NCBI GenBank assembly: GCA_002631855.1 | Contig: NTLF01000020.1 | Location: 248,001 to 312,000 of the forward strand | Length of the DNA stretch: 64,000 nt | Direction of reading: 5' to 3' | Source of the DNA: Zunongwangia sp. ESRF-bin46 | GTDB taxonomy: Bacteria > Bacteroidota > Bacteroidia > Flavobacteriales > Flavobacteriaceae | Shown here: in pieces, positions 38,114-45,843 of the stretch | Layout of the letters: each line of letters begins with the position of its first letter | How positions within the stretch are numbered: the first letter of the stretch is position 1 | Translations under genes and position numbers: made by a program | The notes under the pieces: generated by a model | The model's input: the letters and a program-made list of their open reading frames with translations, nothing else | Told to the model about the DNA's origin: nothing | Database searches by the model: none

Positions 38114-38866
38114 ATGAGACGAAAAATAGTAGCAGGAAACTGGAAGATGAATAACGATATGGCCGAGACCGAGATGTTTCTGGTTCAATTAAAGAAGCAG
38201 GTAATTCCGGAAGGGGTTTCGCTAATGATTGCCCCATCGTTTACCAACTTAAACCATACGTATCAATCGGTTAAAGACCACCCCGTAACAGTGGTGGCCC
38301 AGAATATGCATCAAAGTGAAAAAGGTGCTTTTACAGGGGAAGTTTCCGCAGCGATGCTTAAAAGTGTGGGGATTCAGACTGTCATTTTAGGACATAGTGA
38401 ACGCCGTTCTATTTTTAAAGAAGATAATGCACTATTGGCGGAAAAAGTAAATACCGCCCTGGTTAACAATATGAGTGTGATTTTTTGTGTTGGGGAGGAA
38501 CTAAGCCATAGGGAGACCGATGACCATTTTAAAGTAATCAATGAACAATTGGAAGAAGGATTGTTTCACCTTTCAGAAGGGAATTGGAAGAACATTATCA
38601 TCGCCTATGAGCCGGTTTGGGCCATTGGTACCGGGGAAACGGCAACACCTGACCAAGCGCAGGAAATGCACGCTTTTATCAGAAAGGCCATTGCTGACGC
38701 CTATTCAAATAGTATTGCTAAAAATGTTTCCATTCTGTATGGTGGGAGCGTAAAAGCAAACAATGCCGCTGAAATATTTAGTCAGAATGATGTGGATGGG
38801 GGATTGATAGGTGGAGCTTCGCTGGATGTATTGAGCTTTATGGAAATAGCGAAATCTTTTAAGTAG
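38114..38866 (+). CDS. tpiA: Triosephosphate isomerase
   Basis: A 250-residue glycolytic enzyme that interconverts dihydroxyacetone phosphate and glyceraldehyde 3-phosphate. The substrate-binding GNWKMNN, catalytic His in ILGHSERRSIF, catalytic Glu in AYEPVWAIGTG and the phosphate-gripping YGGSVKANN are all present. It follows the heptamer repeat array, with prmA and clpS behind. Confidence 0.98.
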   Translation: MRRKIVAGNWKMNNDMAETEMFLVQLKKQVIPEGVSLMIAPSFTNLNHTYQSVKDHPVTVVAQNMHQSEKGAFTGEVSAAMLKSVGIQTVILGHSERRSIFKEDNALLAEKVNTALVNNMSVIFCVGEELSHRETDDHFKVINEQLEEGLFHLSEGNWKNIIIAYEPVWAIGTGETATPDQAQEMHAFIRKAIADAYSNSIAKNVSILYGGSVKANNAAEIFSQNDVDGGLIGGASLDVLSFMEIAKSFK

Positions 38867-38968
38867 CATTAGGCAGTAGGCTCTAAGCTGTATGCAATGG
38901 GAAGGGGCAAAAACCACGATGTTTAAACACTCAATAACCAATACCTTAGTAACTCACTAAACTAAATT

Positions 38969-39805
38969 ATGCCAGAAACATACTTAGAATACACCTTTAC
39001 AGTCAAGCCGGTGCAACCTGGTACGGATATTTTAATAGCCGAGCTGGGCTATGCCGGGTTTGAGAGTTTTGTTGAGACCGAAACAGGGGTGCTTGCCTAT
39101 ATACAGAAAGGGGAGTGGCAGGAAAATATTTTAGATACCGTGCAGATTCTTTCTTCGGAAGGGTTTACCATTGAGTATACCACTCAAGAGATTGCACAGA
39201 CCAATTGGAATGCAGAGTGGGAACAGAACTTTAAACCCATAGAGGTGGATGGTACCTGCCTAGTACGGGCTCCTTTTCACGAGGCACGGGATGTGCCGTA
39301 TGAGATTATTATCGAGCCTAAAATGTCGTTTGGGACGGGGCACCACGAGACCACATTTATGATGCTACAGCATATTCTGGAAAACGATTGGGGAAACAAA
39401 ACTGTACTCGATATGGGTTGCGGTACCGCTGTATTGGCTATTTTAGCCGAAAAAAGAGGCGCCACTAAGCTAGACGCCATTGATATTGATACCTGGTGCG
39501 TGGAAAACTCGCAAGAGAATGTAGCACGTAATGGGTGTGACCATATCTCGGTTGCTTTGGGCGATGCCACTGTGTTACCTAGTAAACCAACCTATGATAC
39601 CATTATTGCTAATATTAATAGGAATATTTTATTGGCTGATATGGCTACCTACCACCGTTGCCTAAAACCAAAAGGTGAACTTTACTTAAGCGGATTTTAC
39701 AAAGAGGACCTACCGCAACTACAAGAATGTTGCAATAAGTTGGGGCTCACCTTCGTTGATAAAAAAGAACAAGCTAACTGGATTGCCGCAAAATTTGTAA
39801 ATTAG
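38969..39805 (+). CDS. prmA: Ribosomal protein L11 methyltransferase
   Basis: A 278-residue SAM-dependent enzyme that trimethylates L11. The N-terminal substrate domain is followed by the methyltransferase core with KMSFGTGHHETTFMML, VLDMGCGTAVLAI, DAIDIDTWCVENSQEN and NINRNIL. It lies 102 bases after tpiA and 8 bases before clpS, the usual order in Bacteroidota. Confidence 0.96.
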   Translation: MPETYLEYTFTVKPVQPGTDILIAELGYAGFESFVETETGVLAYIQKGEWQENILDTVQILSSEGFTIEYTTQEIAQTNWNAEWEQNFKPIEVDGTCLVRAPFHEARDVPYEIIIEPKMSFGTGHHETTFMMLQHILENDWGNKTVLDMGCGTAVLAILAEKRGATKLDAIDIDTWCVENSQENVARNGCDHISVALGDATVLPSKPTYDTIIANINRNILLADMATYHRCLKPKGELYLSGFYKEDLPQLQECCNKLGLTFVDKKEQANWIAAKFVN

Positions 39806-39813
39806 TTGCTGTT

Positions 39814-40089
39814 ATGAGTACCAAGGAGAAAATACAGGAAGACCTTCTCGTTGCCGAACAAGAAGACAAAGAAAACCAGATCGTGTTGTTTAATGATGAG
39901 GTAAATACCTTTGATCACGTTATCAATATGCTTATTTATGCTTGTGACCATACTCCAGAACAGGCCGAGCAATGCTCCATTATTGTACACTACAAAGGAA
40001 AGTGTACCGTTAAATCGGGTTCTTACGACGATTTGGAACCTCGTTGTACAAAGCTTTTAGAAGCTGGATTGAGTGCTGAGATCCAGTAG
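39814..40089 (+). CDS. clpS: ATP-dependent Clp protease adaptor ClpS
   Basis: A 91-residue adaptor that delivers N-degron substrates to ClpA/ClpC. The core signature LFNDEVNTFDHVINMLIYAC is present with the N-degron-binding Asn/Asp residues, and KGKCTVKSG forms the C-terminal strand region. It starts 8 bases after the prmA stop. Last gene of the run. Confidence 0.95.
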   Translation: MSTKEKIQEDLLVAEQEDKENQIVLFNDEVNTFDHVINMLIYACDHTPEQAEQCSIIVHYKGKCTVKSGSYDDLEPRCTKLLEAGLSAEIQ

Positions 40090-40465
40090 TAGGGTTTTTA
40101 ATGCTTTAGAATAAATATCCTCTTTACTTTCTACTTCAATGAGTTCAGCATATTCCCTCGAATTTATTTTCGTTTCGTCGTGAGTGTTAATATTTCAGTT
40201 CACTCTGTATTTTTTTTTCTTAAAAGAATAACCTATTAAATTAGTAGGATATTACTTTCAAAAATACTAGTGTACCTATTTCTTTTTCAAGGGATTAGAT
40301 GGGGTTTAATAGTTTGTTTTATTTGTTGTAATAATGACGATAAAAGGCATTTTTACCTGTTAGAATGATAATTTTAACGACAAATCTTTGTCATAATGTT
40401 AATTATTACATAATTTTATCTCAGGTTAACCTAACATATTTATTCATTAATACAAACCATTAACT
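40090..40465. other. Non-coding gap between clpS and the HEIGH protease
   Basis: These 376 bases contain no convincing complete gene. The first part, with the end of clpS, carries a stop-to-stop minus-strand frame (40057-40194) that looks protein-like but has no start codon. The rest is very AT-rich and probably includes the promoter of the protease gene, though no exact TAnnTTTG box is seen close to it. Confidence 0.5.
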
Positions 40466-41335
40466 ATGAGAAAATTTAAAATGGGACTTATGGGCTTTTT
40501 TGCCCTGAGTCTGGTATTCGTGTCCTGTTCAAAGGATGAAAACGAAGCCCCAACAACAGATCAAGCCGATTTAACAGTTGAAACTTCACAAAAGAAAATC
40601 CCCAAAGAAGTTAGAGAAGCTGTAAAGGCGCTGAATCTAAATAGTGATTACATTAAGTATGACACGTTCCATTTCCCCGACGGAACGACTGAAGAGCGTC
40701 TCTTTATTGAAAAGGATATCATATTAACGGAAGACCAATTATTTGCTATGGCTGAAGCCGCCGAAGAAAACGATGGCCGACAGTATAGTACCGATAATTT
40801 GGTAAGTCAAGGGAGAAATATCTCCATTATTGGCTACACCGGTGGTAGTCAAGCACTTTCTAGTAAGGAGCAAACCGCTTTACAATGGGCCGTAAATAAC
40901 TACAACCGTTTAAGTGGTGTTTCTATTAGCTTTAGCTTAACGTTTGGTACTAACTACCAAAGCAAAGATATGGTAGTGTACAACAACACTGTTAACAACC
41001 CGAGTGGTGCTGGAGGTAGTGCTGGTTTCCCAAGTAATGGATTGCCGTATAAGTTTGTACAGATTTACGGATTATCTGGTTACAGTACGAATGTAAACGA
41101 GCATGTAATTACCCACGAAATAGGTCACTCTGTTGGTTTTCGTCACACAGACTGGTTTAGCCGTCAAAGTTGTGGACAGAACTCCAATGAAGGAGACGGT
41201 GGTGTAGGTGCTAACCATGTTGATGGTACACCAACGGGGTATGATCCTACTTCTATTATGTTGGCTTGCTTTAGTGCGAGTGCAGACGGGGAATTTAATA
41301 GTAACGATATCATTGCTCTACAAGAGTTATACTAA
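40466..41335 (+). CDS. M57-type (HEIGH) zinc metalloprotease, lipoprotein
   Basis: A 289-residue exported protease. The N-terminal signal ends in the lipobox VFVSC, so it should be a lipoprotein. A charged linker and prodomain-like region (about 30-120) precede the catalytic domain, whose zinc motif THEIGHSVGFRHTDW (about residues 213-227) has the extended HExxHxxGxxH form of metzincin-like enzymes and the HEIGH core of Peptidase_M57. A likely Met-turn follows (TSIMLACFS). It is monocistronic, with a hairpin terminator behind it. Confidence 0.88.
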   Translation: MRKFKMGLMGFFALSLVFVSCSKDENEAPTTDQADLTVETSQKKIPKEVREAVKALNLNSDYIKYDTFHFPDGTTEERLFIEKDIILTEDQLFAMAEAAEENDGRQYSTDNLVSQGRNISIIGYTGGSQALSSKEQTALQWAVNNYNRLSGVSISFSLTFGTNYQSKDMVVYNNTVNNPSGAGGSAGFPSNGLPYKFVQIYGLSGYSTNVNEHVITHEIGHSVGFRHTDWFSRQSCGQNSNEGDGGVGANHVDGTPTGYDPTSIMLACFSASADGEFNSNDIIALQELY

Positions 41336-41360
41336 CTAACTATATTTGACTTAGTCACGT

Positions 41361-41388
41361 AATAGCCTGCCCATTGGGTGGGCTATTA
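41361..41388 (+). terminator. Hairpin after the HEIGH protease gene
   Basis: Arms AATAGCCTGCCC and GGGTGGGCTATT pair with two mismatches around an ATT loop, 25 bases past the stop codon. The downstream sequence is only moderately T-rich. Confidence 0.6.
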
Positions 41389-41472
41389 TTATTTGGGTAG
41401 AAGAGCGTATAGAATAAAGGAAAGAGAGTGGAGAGGATAGAGAAAGGAAAATAGAAAATTTACACCCCCGTA

Positions 41473-41490
41473 GCCCCCCTCAAGGGGGGA
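41473..41490. repeat. GC-rich inverted repeat next to the glxA-like gene
   Basis: Six C, TCAA, then six G form a perfect small hairpin in otherwise AT-rich DNA, 3 bases from the stop codon of the minus-strand regulator gene. It has no T-run, so it is not a standard terminator. It resembles the short C-rich/G-rich interspersed elements seen in flavobacterial genomes. Confidence 0.6.
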
Positions 41491-41493
41491 GTT

Positions 41494-42471
41494 TTAGGCA
41501 ATTTGTTTGCGATATTTGTGCAGGTAATCAATAGGGGTCATATTTGTTACTTTTCTAAAGACATCGCGAAACGCTTTAGGGTCTGAGTAGCCTACCCCAT
41601 ACATCACTTCGTTTACAGTTTTTCGTCCCATTTCCAGTTCCTTTTTTGCGGCTTCCACTTTTACGCGTTGCATATATTCTACAACAGTGTTAGCTGTTGC
41701 TTTTTTAAAGCGCCTTTCGAAGGTACGTCGGCTTACAGCCAAATGATCACAGAGTTGGTCAACCGTCATTTTATCTTGATAGTTCTGCTCTATCTGTTCC
41801 TGAGCTTTTAATATGATAGCATCATCATGTGATTTCTGTCCGGAGAAAATCATAAACGGGGATTGACTGCTTCGGTCAATATCGATCATAAAACCTTTGG
41901 CCGCCATGACCGCAGTATCGCGTCCAGCATATTTTTCAATTAAATATAAAATAAGGTTGGTAAACGAGTATGCACCACCACTGGTATAAATACCATCTGC
42001 TTCGGTTAAAATTCTATCGTCCATTAGGTTTGCTTTGGGAAACTGTTTTCTAAATTCATTTGCGAATTGCCAATGGGTAGAACAGTTTTTACCATCAAGT
42101 AAACCGGTCGAGGCCAGAAAGAAAGAAGCAATGCACAGGCTTACCACTTCTGCGCCTTGTTTGTAGTGTTCAACAATCCAAGGAATGAATTCTGAATTCT
42201 TTTTTAAGTTTTGCTGAAAATCACCGTGAATGGCGGGAATAATGATGAGGTCGGTTTTTGTTACTTGGTCAATGAGCACTTCAGGGTTCACCGTAAAGAG
42301 TCCATGGCTTTGCGTGGTTTCTTTTTCAAGGCCTACCAATTGAATGTTGAACAATGGGTCTCTTCCGGTTTGTTGAAAAAACTCATTGACCCATTCAAAC
42401 ATCTGATGGGCACCCCCAATATTTACTACGCTTGTGTGTCCTTTAGGTATTAATATGGATATGTGTTTCAT
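41494..42471 (-). CDS. GlxA-type transcriptional regulator (DJ-1/PfpI plus AraC)
   Basis: A 325-residue regulator. Residues about 3-185 form a DJ-1/PfpI-like domain with the nucleophile-elbow Cys in VVSLCIASFFLA. Residues about 225-320 form an AraC-type double helix-turn-helix (LCDHLAVSRRTFERRFKKAT, then EVMYGVGYSDPKAFRDVFRK). The first domain usually senses a small ligand and is not a protease in this class. It is divergent from a five-gene VOC/SRPBCC cluster, which it probably controls; that is inference from position. Confidence 0.9.
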   Translation of the reverse strand: MKHISILIPKGHTSVVNIGGAHQMFEWVNEFFQQTGRDPLFNIQLVGLEKETTQSHGLFTVNPEVLIDQVTKTDLIIIPAIHGDFQQNLKKNSEFIPWIVEHYKQGAEVVSLCIASFFLASTGLLDGKNCSTHWQFANEFRKQFPKANLMDDRILTEADGIYTSGGAYSFTNLILYLIEKYAGRDTAVMAAKGFMIDIDRSSQSPFMIFSGQKSHDDAIILKAQEQIEQNYQDKMTVDQLCDHLAVSRRTFERRFKKATANTVVEYMQRVKVEAAKKELEMGRKTVNEVMYGVGYSDPKAFRDVFRKVTNMTPIDYLHKYRKQIA

Positions 42472-42516
42472 ACTGGTTAAATTTTAAGTTAAGGACATTT
42501 CAGAATTTAATCTAAT

Positions 42517-42524
42517 CAAAGATA
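42517..42524 (-). promoter_or_regulatory. Putative promoter of the GlxA-type regulator
   Basis: The minus strand reads TATCTTTG (exact TAnnTTTG), with a TTG 20 bases further upstream at 42545-42547. The start codon lies 45 bases downstream. Confidence 0.55.
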
Positions 42525-42595
42525 GGGAAAGTCAGTGTCGCAATCAACCCGTTAGATTGACGGAAATGCACCCTTTACATTTGAGAAAACCTTTT

Positions 42596-42603
42596 TATCT
42601 TTG
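42596..42603 (+). promoter_or_regulatory. Putative promoter of the VOC/SRPBCC cluster
   Basis: TATCTTTG (exact TAnnTTTG) lies 40 bases before the ATG of the first VOC gene. It also rules out a longer in-frame start at 42557 for that gene. Confidence 0.5.
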
Positions 42604-42643
42604 GGTTAACACTTTTAAAAACAACACTTTATACTGTCATGTT

Positions 42644-43060
42644 ATGAAGCCAAAAAAGATTTGGGCTAACTTAGGGGTAGAAAACATTGAAAGGACGCAA
42701 GCGTTTTACCTAGCCTTGGGTTTCAAGCTAAATGGTAAACCTAACAAAGAGTTGGTGAGCTTTTTGTTTAGCGACGATGATTTTGTGATTCACTTTTTTG
42801 AAAAAGAAAAATTGAAAACAAGTCTTGAAGGTAAACTATCAGATTTAAGTCAAGGCAATGAAATCATGTTTACATTATCAGCAAACAGTAAAAATGAATA
42901 CGACACTTGGGTAGCAGAAGTTAAAAAAGCAGGGGGAACGATTTTCTTTGATTCAAATAATGATAGGAAACTATTTTATGATGAAAATGGATACCACGTT
43001 TGTGCATTTGCTGATCCAGATGGACATAAATTCAACCTTTTTTTTAATTCGAATACATAG
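42644..43060 (+). CDS. VOC (glyoxalase-like) family protein
   Basis: A 138-residue vicinal-oxygen-chelate protein beginning MKPKKIWANLGVENIERTQA, with the second beta-alpha-beta unit ending DPDGHKFNLFF. The metal-ligand pattern of glyoxalase I is only partly conserved. The family covers glyoxalases, dioxygenases and resistance proteins, so no reaction is assigned. First of five tandem genes, 27 bases before the next. Confidence 0.85.
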   Translation: MKPKKIWANLGVENIERTQAFYLALGFKLNGKPNKELVSFLFSDDDFVIHFFEKEKLKTSLEGKLSDLSQGNEIMFTLSANSKNEYDTWVAEVKKAGGTIFFDSNNDRKLFYDENGYHVCAFADPDGHKFNLFFNSNT

Positions 43061-43087
43061 AAATAAATAGTATAAAACAATCAAGTT

Positions 43088-43531
43088 ATGAAACGTAAGG
43101 AATATACAGTAACCATAGCTGCATCCCGTGAAAAAGTATGGGAGATGCTATGGGGTGATAAAACCTACCGAATATGGACTGCACCCTTTGCAGAAGGCTC
43201 TTACGCTGAAACCGACTGGAAAGAAAGCAGTAAGGTTTTGTTTTTAGGACCTAGTGGTAATGGGATGATTAGCCGCATAAAAACCAATAATGAACCTGCC
43301 TATATGTCGATTGAACACATAGGAATTATTGTTGATGGAAAAGAAGAAACCAGCAGCGAAGAAGTAAAAGAATGGGCTGGATCCATGGAAAATTATACCT
43401 TAGAAAATAAGGGTGGAAAAACTAAACTTACTGTACATGTAGATATAGCTGAAGCCTACCTAGATAGTTTTGAAAAAGCATTTCCACAGGCACTTCAAAA
43501 AGTAAAAGAGTTATCAGAAAAAAACGTTTAA
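43088..43531 (+). CDS. SRPBCC (AHSA1-like) domain protein
   Basis: A 147-residue cytosolic protein of the AHSA1/START-like fold. The N-terminal VTIAASREKVWEMLWGDKTY and WTAPFAEGSYAETDWKES segments are typical, and a long C-terminal helix (YLDSFEKAFPQALQKVKELS) closes the hydrophobic cavity. The ligand is unknown. Second gene of the VOC/SRPBCC cluster. Confidence 0.86.
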   Translation: MKRKEYTVTIAASREKVWEMLWGDKTYRIWTAPFAEGSYAETDWKESSKVLFLGPSGNGMISRIKTNNEPAYMSIEHIGIIVDGKEETSSEEVKEWAGSMENYTLENKGGKTKLTVHVDIAEAYLDSFEKAFPQALQKVKELSEKNV

Positions 43532-43550
43532 TAATTAAAATTTCAACACT

Positions 43551-43973
43551 ATGAAAGTAAATCCTTATTTAAACTTTGACGGCCAGGCCGAAGAAGCATT
43601 CACTTTTTACAAATCGGTTTTCGGAGGCGAATTTATTGCCAATATGAAAATGAGCGAGGCGCCGAATAGTGAAAAGCTACCTAAAGAAATACAGAACAGA
43701 ACTATGCACATTTCCCTGCCGATAGGGAAGGATACCGTTTTAATGGCATCGGACACTATTGAAGGCATGGGAGCACCTTTCAAAAAAGAGAATAATGCAT
43801 ACATTTCCTTGCATCCGGACAGTAGGGAGGAAGCCGACCGGTTGTTCAATGGATTATCAAAAGGCGGCGAAATAGAAATGCCTATGGAAGATCAATTCTG
43901 GGGCGATTATTTTGGAAGTTTTGTTGATAAATTCGGTGTGTGCTGGATGGTGAATTATAATAAAGAATTTTAA
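43551..43973 (+). CDS. VOC family protein, PhnB-like
   Basis: A 140-residue protein of the PhnB/3-demethylubiquinone-methyltransferase-like VOC subgroup: NPYLNFDGQAEEAFTFYKSV followed by FGGEF, then MHISLPIGKDTVLMASDT, and FWGDYFGSFVDKFGVCWMVN at the end. Such proteins are small dimers with a ligand pocket and no assigned reaction. Third gene of the cluster, 19 bases behind the SRPBCC gene. Confidence 0.88.
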   Translation: MKVNPYLNFDGQAEEAFTFYKSVFGGEFIANMKMSEAPNSEKLPKEIQNRTMHISLPIGKDTVLMASDTIEGMGAPFKKENNAYISLHPDSREEADRLFNGLSKGGEIEMPMEDQFWGDYFGSFVDKFGVCWMVNYNKEF

Positions 43974-43986
43974 AAAAGAAATAGAT

Positions 43987-44364
43987 ATGTTACAGAAGTC
44001 AAAAGCTTTTAGCGGATTTTCCGTGGACGATCTCAAAAAAGCAAAAACGTTTTATCAAGATATCTTAGGGTTGACGGTTAAAGATGGTCCCATGGGGTTA
44101 ATCGAGCTGCATATTGAAGAGGGAACTCCTATTTTGGTATATCCAAAACCAAACCATAGACCAGCCACGTTTACTATTCTCAACTTTCCAGTATCAAATA
44201 TTGAAAACACCGTTAAGAAGCTAAAAGAAAAAGGAATTGTATTTGAACAATACCCAGAACTCAATACTGATGAAAAAGGTATTTCAAATAATGAGGGGCC
44301 TTTGATTGCTTGGTTTAAGGACCCAGCAGGCAATATTCTTTCAATTATTCAAATAGATGAATAA
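43987..44364 (+). CDS. VOC family protein
   Basis: A 125-residue glyoxalase/bleomycin-resistance-fold protein (FSGFSVDDLKKAKTFYQDIL, then LIELHIEEGTPILVYPKP, then WFKDPAGNILSIIQ). The conserved His/Glu metal ligands of glyoxalase I are partly present. Fourth gene of the cluster, 13 bases behind the PhnB-like gene and 6 before the last one. Confidence 0.87.
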   Translation: MLQKSKAFSGFSVDDLKKAKTFYQDILGLTVKDGPMGLIELHIEEGTPILVYPKPNHRPATFTILNFPVSNIENTVKKLKEKGIVFEQYPELNTDEKGISNNEGPLIAWFKDPAGNILSIIQIDE

Positions 44365-44370
44365 AAGCCT

Positions 44371-44790
44371 ATGAAAAAGAAAGAACAAATTACGGTAAAA
44401 ACCATTGTGCATTCTAACATAGAAATCGTTTGGAATACTTGGACCGAACCAGAACACATAAAAAAATGGAACACAGCTTCAAAGGACTGGCACACTACCA
44501 AAGCAGAGAATAATTTTACTAAAGGCGGTAGATTTACTTCCCGTATGGAAGCTAAAGATGGAAGTATGGGGTTTGATTTTGGCGGTATCTATACCAAAAT
44601 TGTTCCGAAACAACACATCGCATATACGTTAGATGATGATAGAAGAGTAACGATTGATTTTAAGGGACAAGGCGATACGATTGCTATAACCGAAACCTTT
44701 GAAGCAGAAAATGAAAACCCGATTGCCATGCAACGCGATGGTTGGCAAGCTATTTTGGATAACTTTAAAAAATATACAGAAGCGCTATAA
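44371..44790 (+). CDS. SRPBCC (AHSA1-like) domain protein
   Basis: A 139-residue AHSA1-type protein (ITVKTIVHSNIEIVWNTWTE, then HIKKWNTASKDWHT, then a C-terminal helix QRDGWQAILDNFKKYTEAL). It is the last of five tandem genes and is only distantly similar to the other SRPBCC protein here, so it is not a recent duplicate. No ligand is known. Confidence 0.88.
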   Translation: MKKKEQITVKTIVHSNIEIVWNTWTEPEHIKKWNTASKDWHTTKAENNFTKGGRFTSRMEAKDGSMGFDFGGIYTKIVPKQHIAYTLDDDRRVTIDFKGQGDTIAITETFEAENENPIAMQRDGWQAILDNFKKYTEAL

Positions 44791-44831
44791 GCCTAGAATA
44801 GTAAATTTGAATGGGTAAGTATGGAAAGTGA

Positions 44832-45710
44832 TTACTCTTTTTTGATTGCTTTCAATGCTTTTTTTAATGCCATAACCACAACTAAAACCAAAAAGCCTAT
44901 CACGAGTCCTACTACAAACTCGCCTAAAATGGAAGGGAAACTTTCAACAAGATGATGTATAAACTCGATATTGTGGACAAAAAGTCCACCCGATACCAAA
45001 AGTAATGCTATAGTCCCAATTACGCTTAAACTTTTGATCACTTTTGGTAAGGCAGAGATTAAAAACTTCCCGATTTTATCTGAAAAGCTGTCCTCCTTAT
45101 CATTTAAGTCGATGAGCTTAAGGCCAAATTCATCCATGCGTACCAACAGGGCAACAATTCCATATACACCAACTGTGGCAATTAATGCGATGATAGAAAC
45201 CACAATAATTTGCATAGTTAATGTTTCTTGAGCGACAGTACCTAATGCGATAATTACAATTTCAATAGAGAGAATAAAATCAGTCAAGATAGCCGATTTA
45301 ATACGTTCTTTTTCCAAGCTCATCAACTCTTCTTTTGAAAGGTCTTGCAAAGCTTCCTCTTTGTGGTCGTGAGCATGTGGCACCAAAAACTCATATATTT
45401 TCTCGGCGCCTTCATACGCCAAATAGAGTCCGCCTATTAAAAGAATAACAGTAACGGCTACGGGTAAAAAGGCACTCAATACAAAGGCAATGGGAAGGAT
45501 GATGAGTTTGTTTAAAAACGACCCTTTTGTGATTGCCCATAATACGGGCAGTTCTCGCGATGACATAAAACCTGAGGCTTTTTCGGCATTGACCGCTAGA
45601 TCATCTCCCAAAATACCCGCTGTTTTTTTAGCGGCTACTTTGCTCATTACGGAAACATCGTCCATAAGGGCGGCAATATCATCAAGCAGTGCAAAAAATC
45701 CTGAAGCCAT
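44832..45710 (-). CDS. DUF808 family membrane protein
   Basis: A 292-residue inner-membrane protein of the DUF808/YedI family, starting MASGFFALLDDIAALMDDVS with the SKVAAKKTAGILGDDLAVNA segment that defines the family, then about six hydrophobic segments. The function is unknown. It is convergent with the VOC/SRPBCC cluster and lies 133 bases downstream of the copper operon on the same strand, so readthrough is possible. Confidence 0.9.
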   Translation of the reverse strand: MASGFFALLDDIAALMDDVSVMSKVAAKKTAGILGDDLAVNAEKASGFMSSRELPVLWAITKGSFLNKLIILPIAFVLSAFLPVAVTVILLIGGLYLAYEGAEKIYEFLVPHAHDHKEEALQDLSKEELMSLEKERIKSAILTDFILSIEIVIIALGTVAQETLTMQIIVVSIIALIATVGVYGIVALLVRMDEFGLKLIDLNDKEDSFSDKIGKFLISALPKVIKSLSVIGTIALLLVSGGLFVHNIEFIHHLVESFPSILGEFVVGLVIGFLVLVVVMALKKALKAIKKE

Positions 45711-45843
45711 AGGGTGTGTTTTAAAATAGAGCTTTGGTTAGTAAAGATGCAAAAATCAATAGAAAATTTTAAATGTAGCACTTCCTTTACAAAAGTTTAT
45801 AAAATAACTTAGATAATTTATAAACCTTGCTTGCCTTGCGGAA

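Noticed and set aside
40466-41335. The HEIGH protease as part of a toxin or contact-killing system
   Set aside because: No immunity gene, effector-delivery domain or polymorphic C-terminus is present; it looks like an ordinary secreted lipoprotein protease.
42557-42643. Upstream extension of the first VOC gene
   Set aside because: It overlaps the TATCTTTG promoter box and does not look like VOC sequence.
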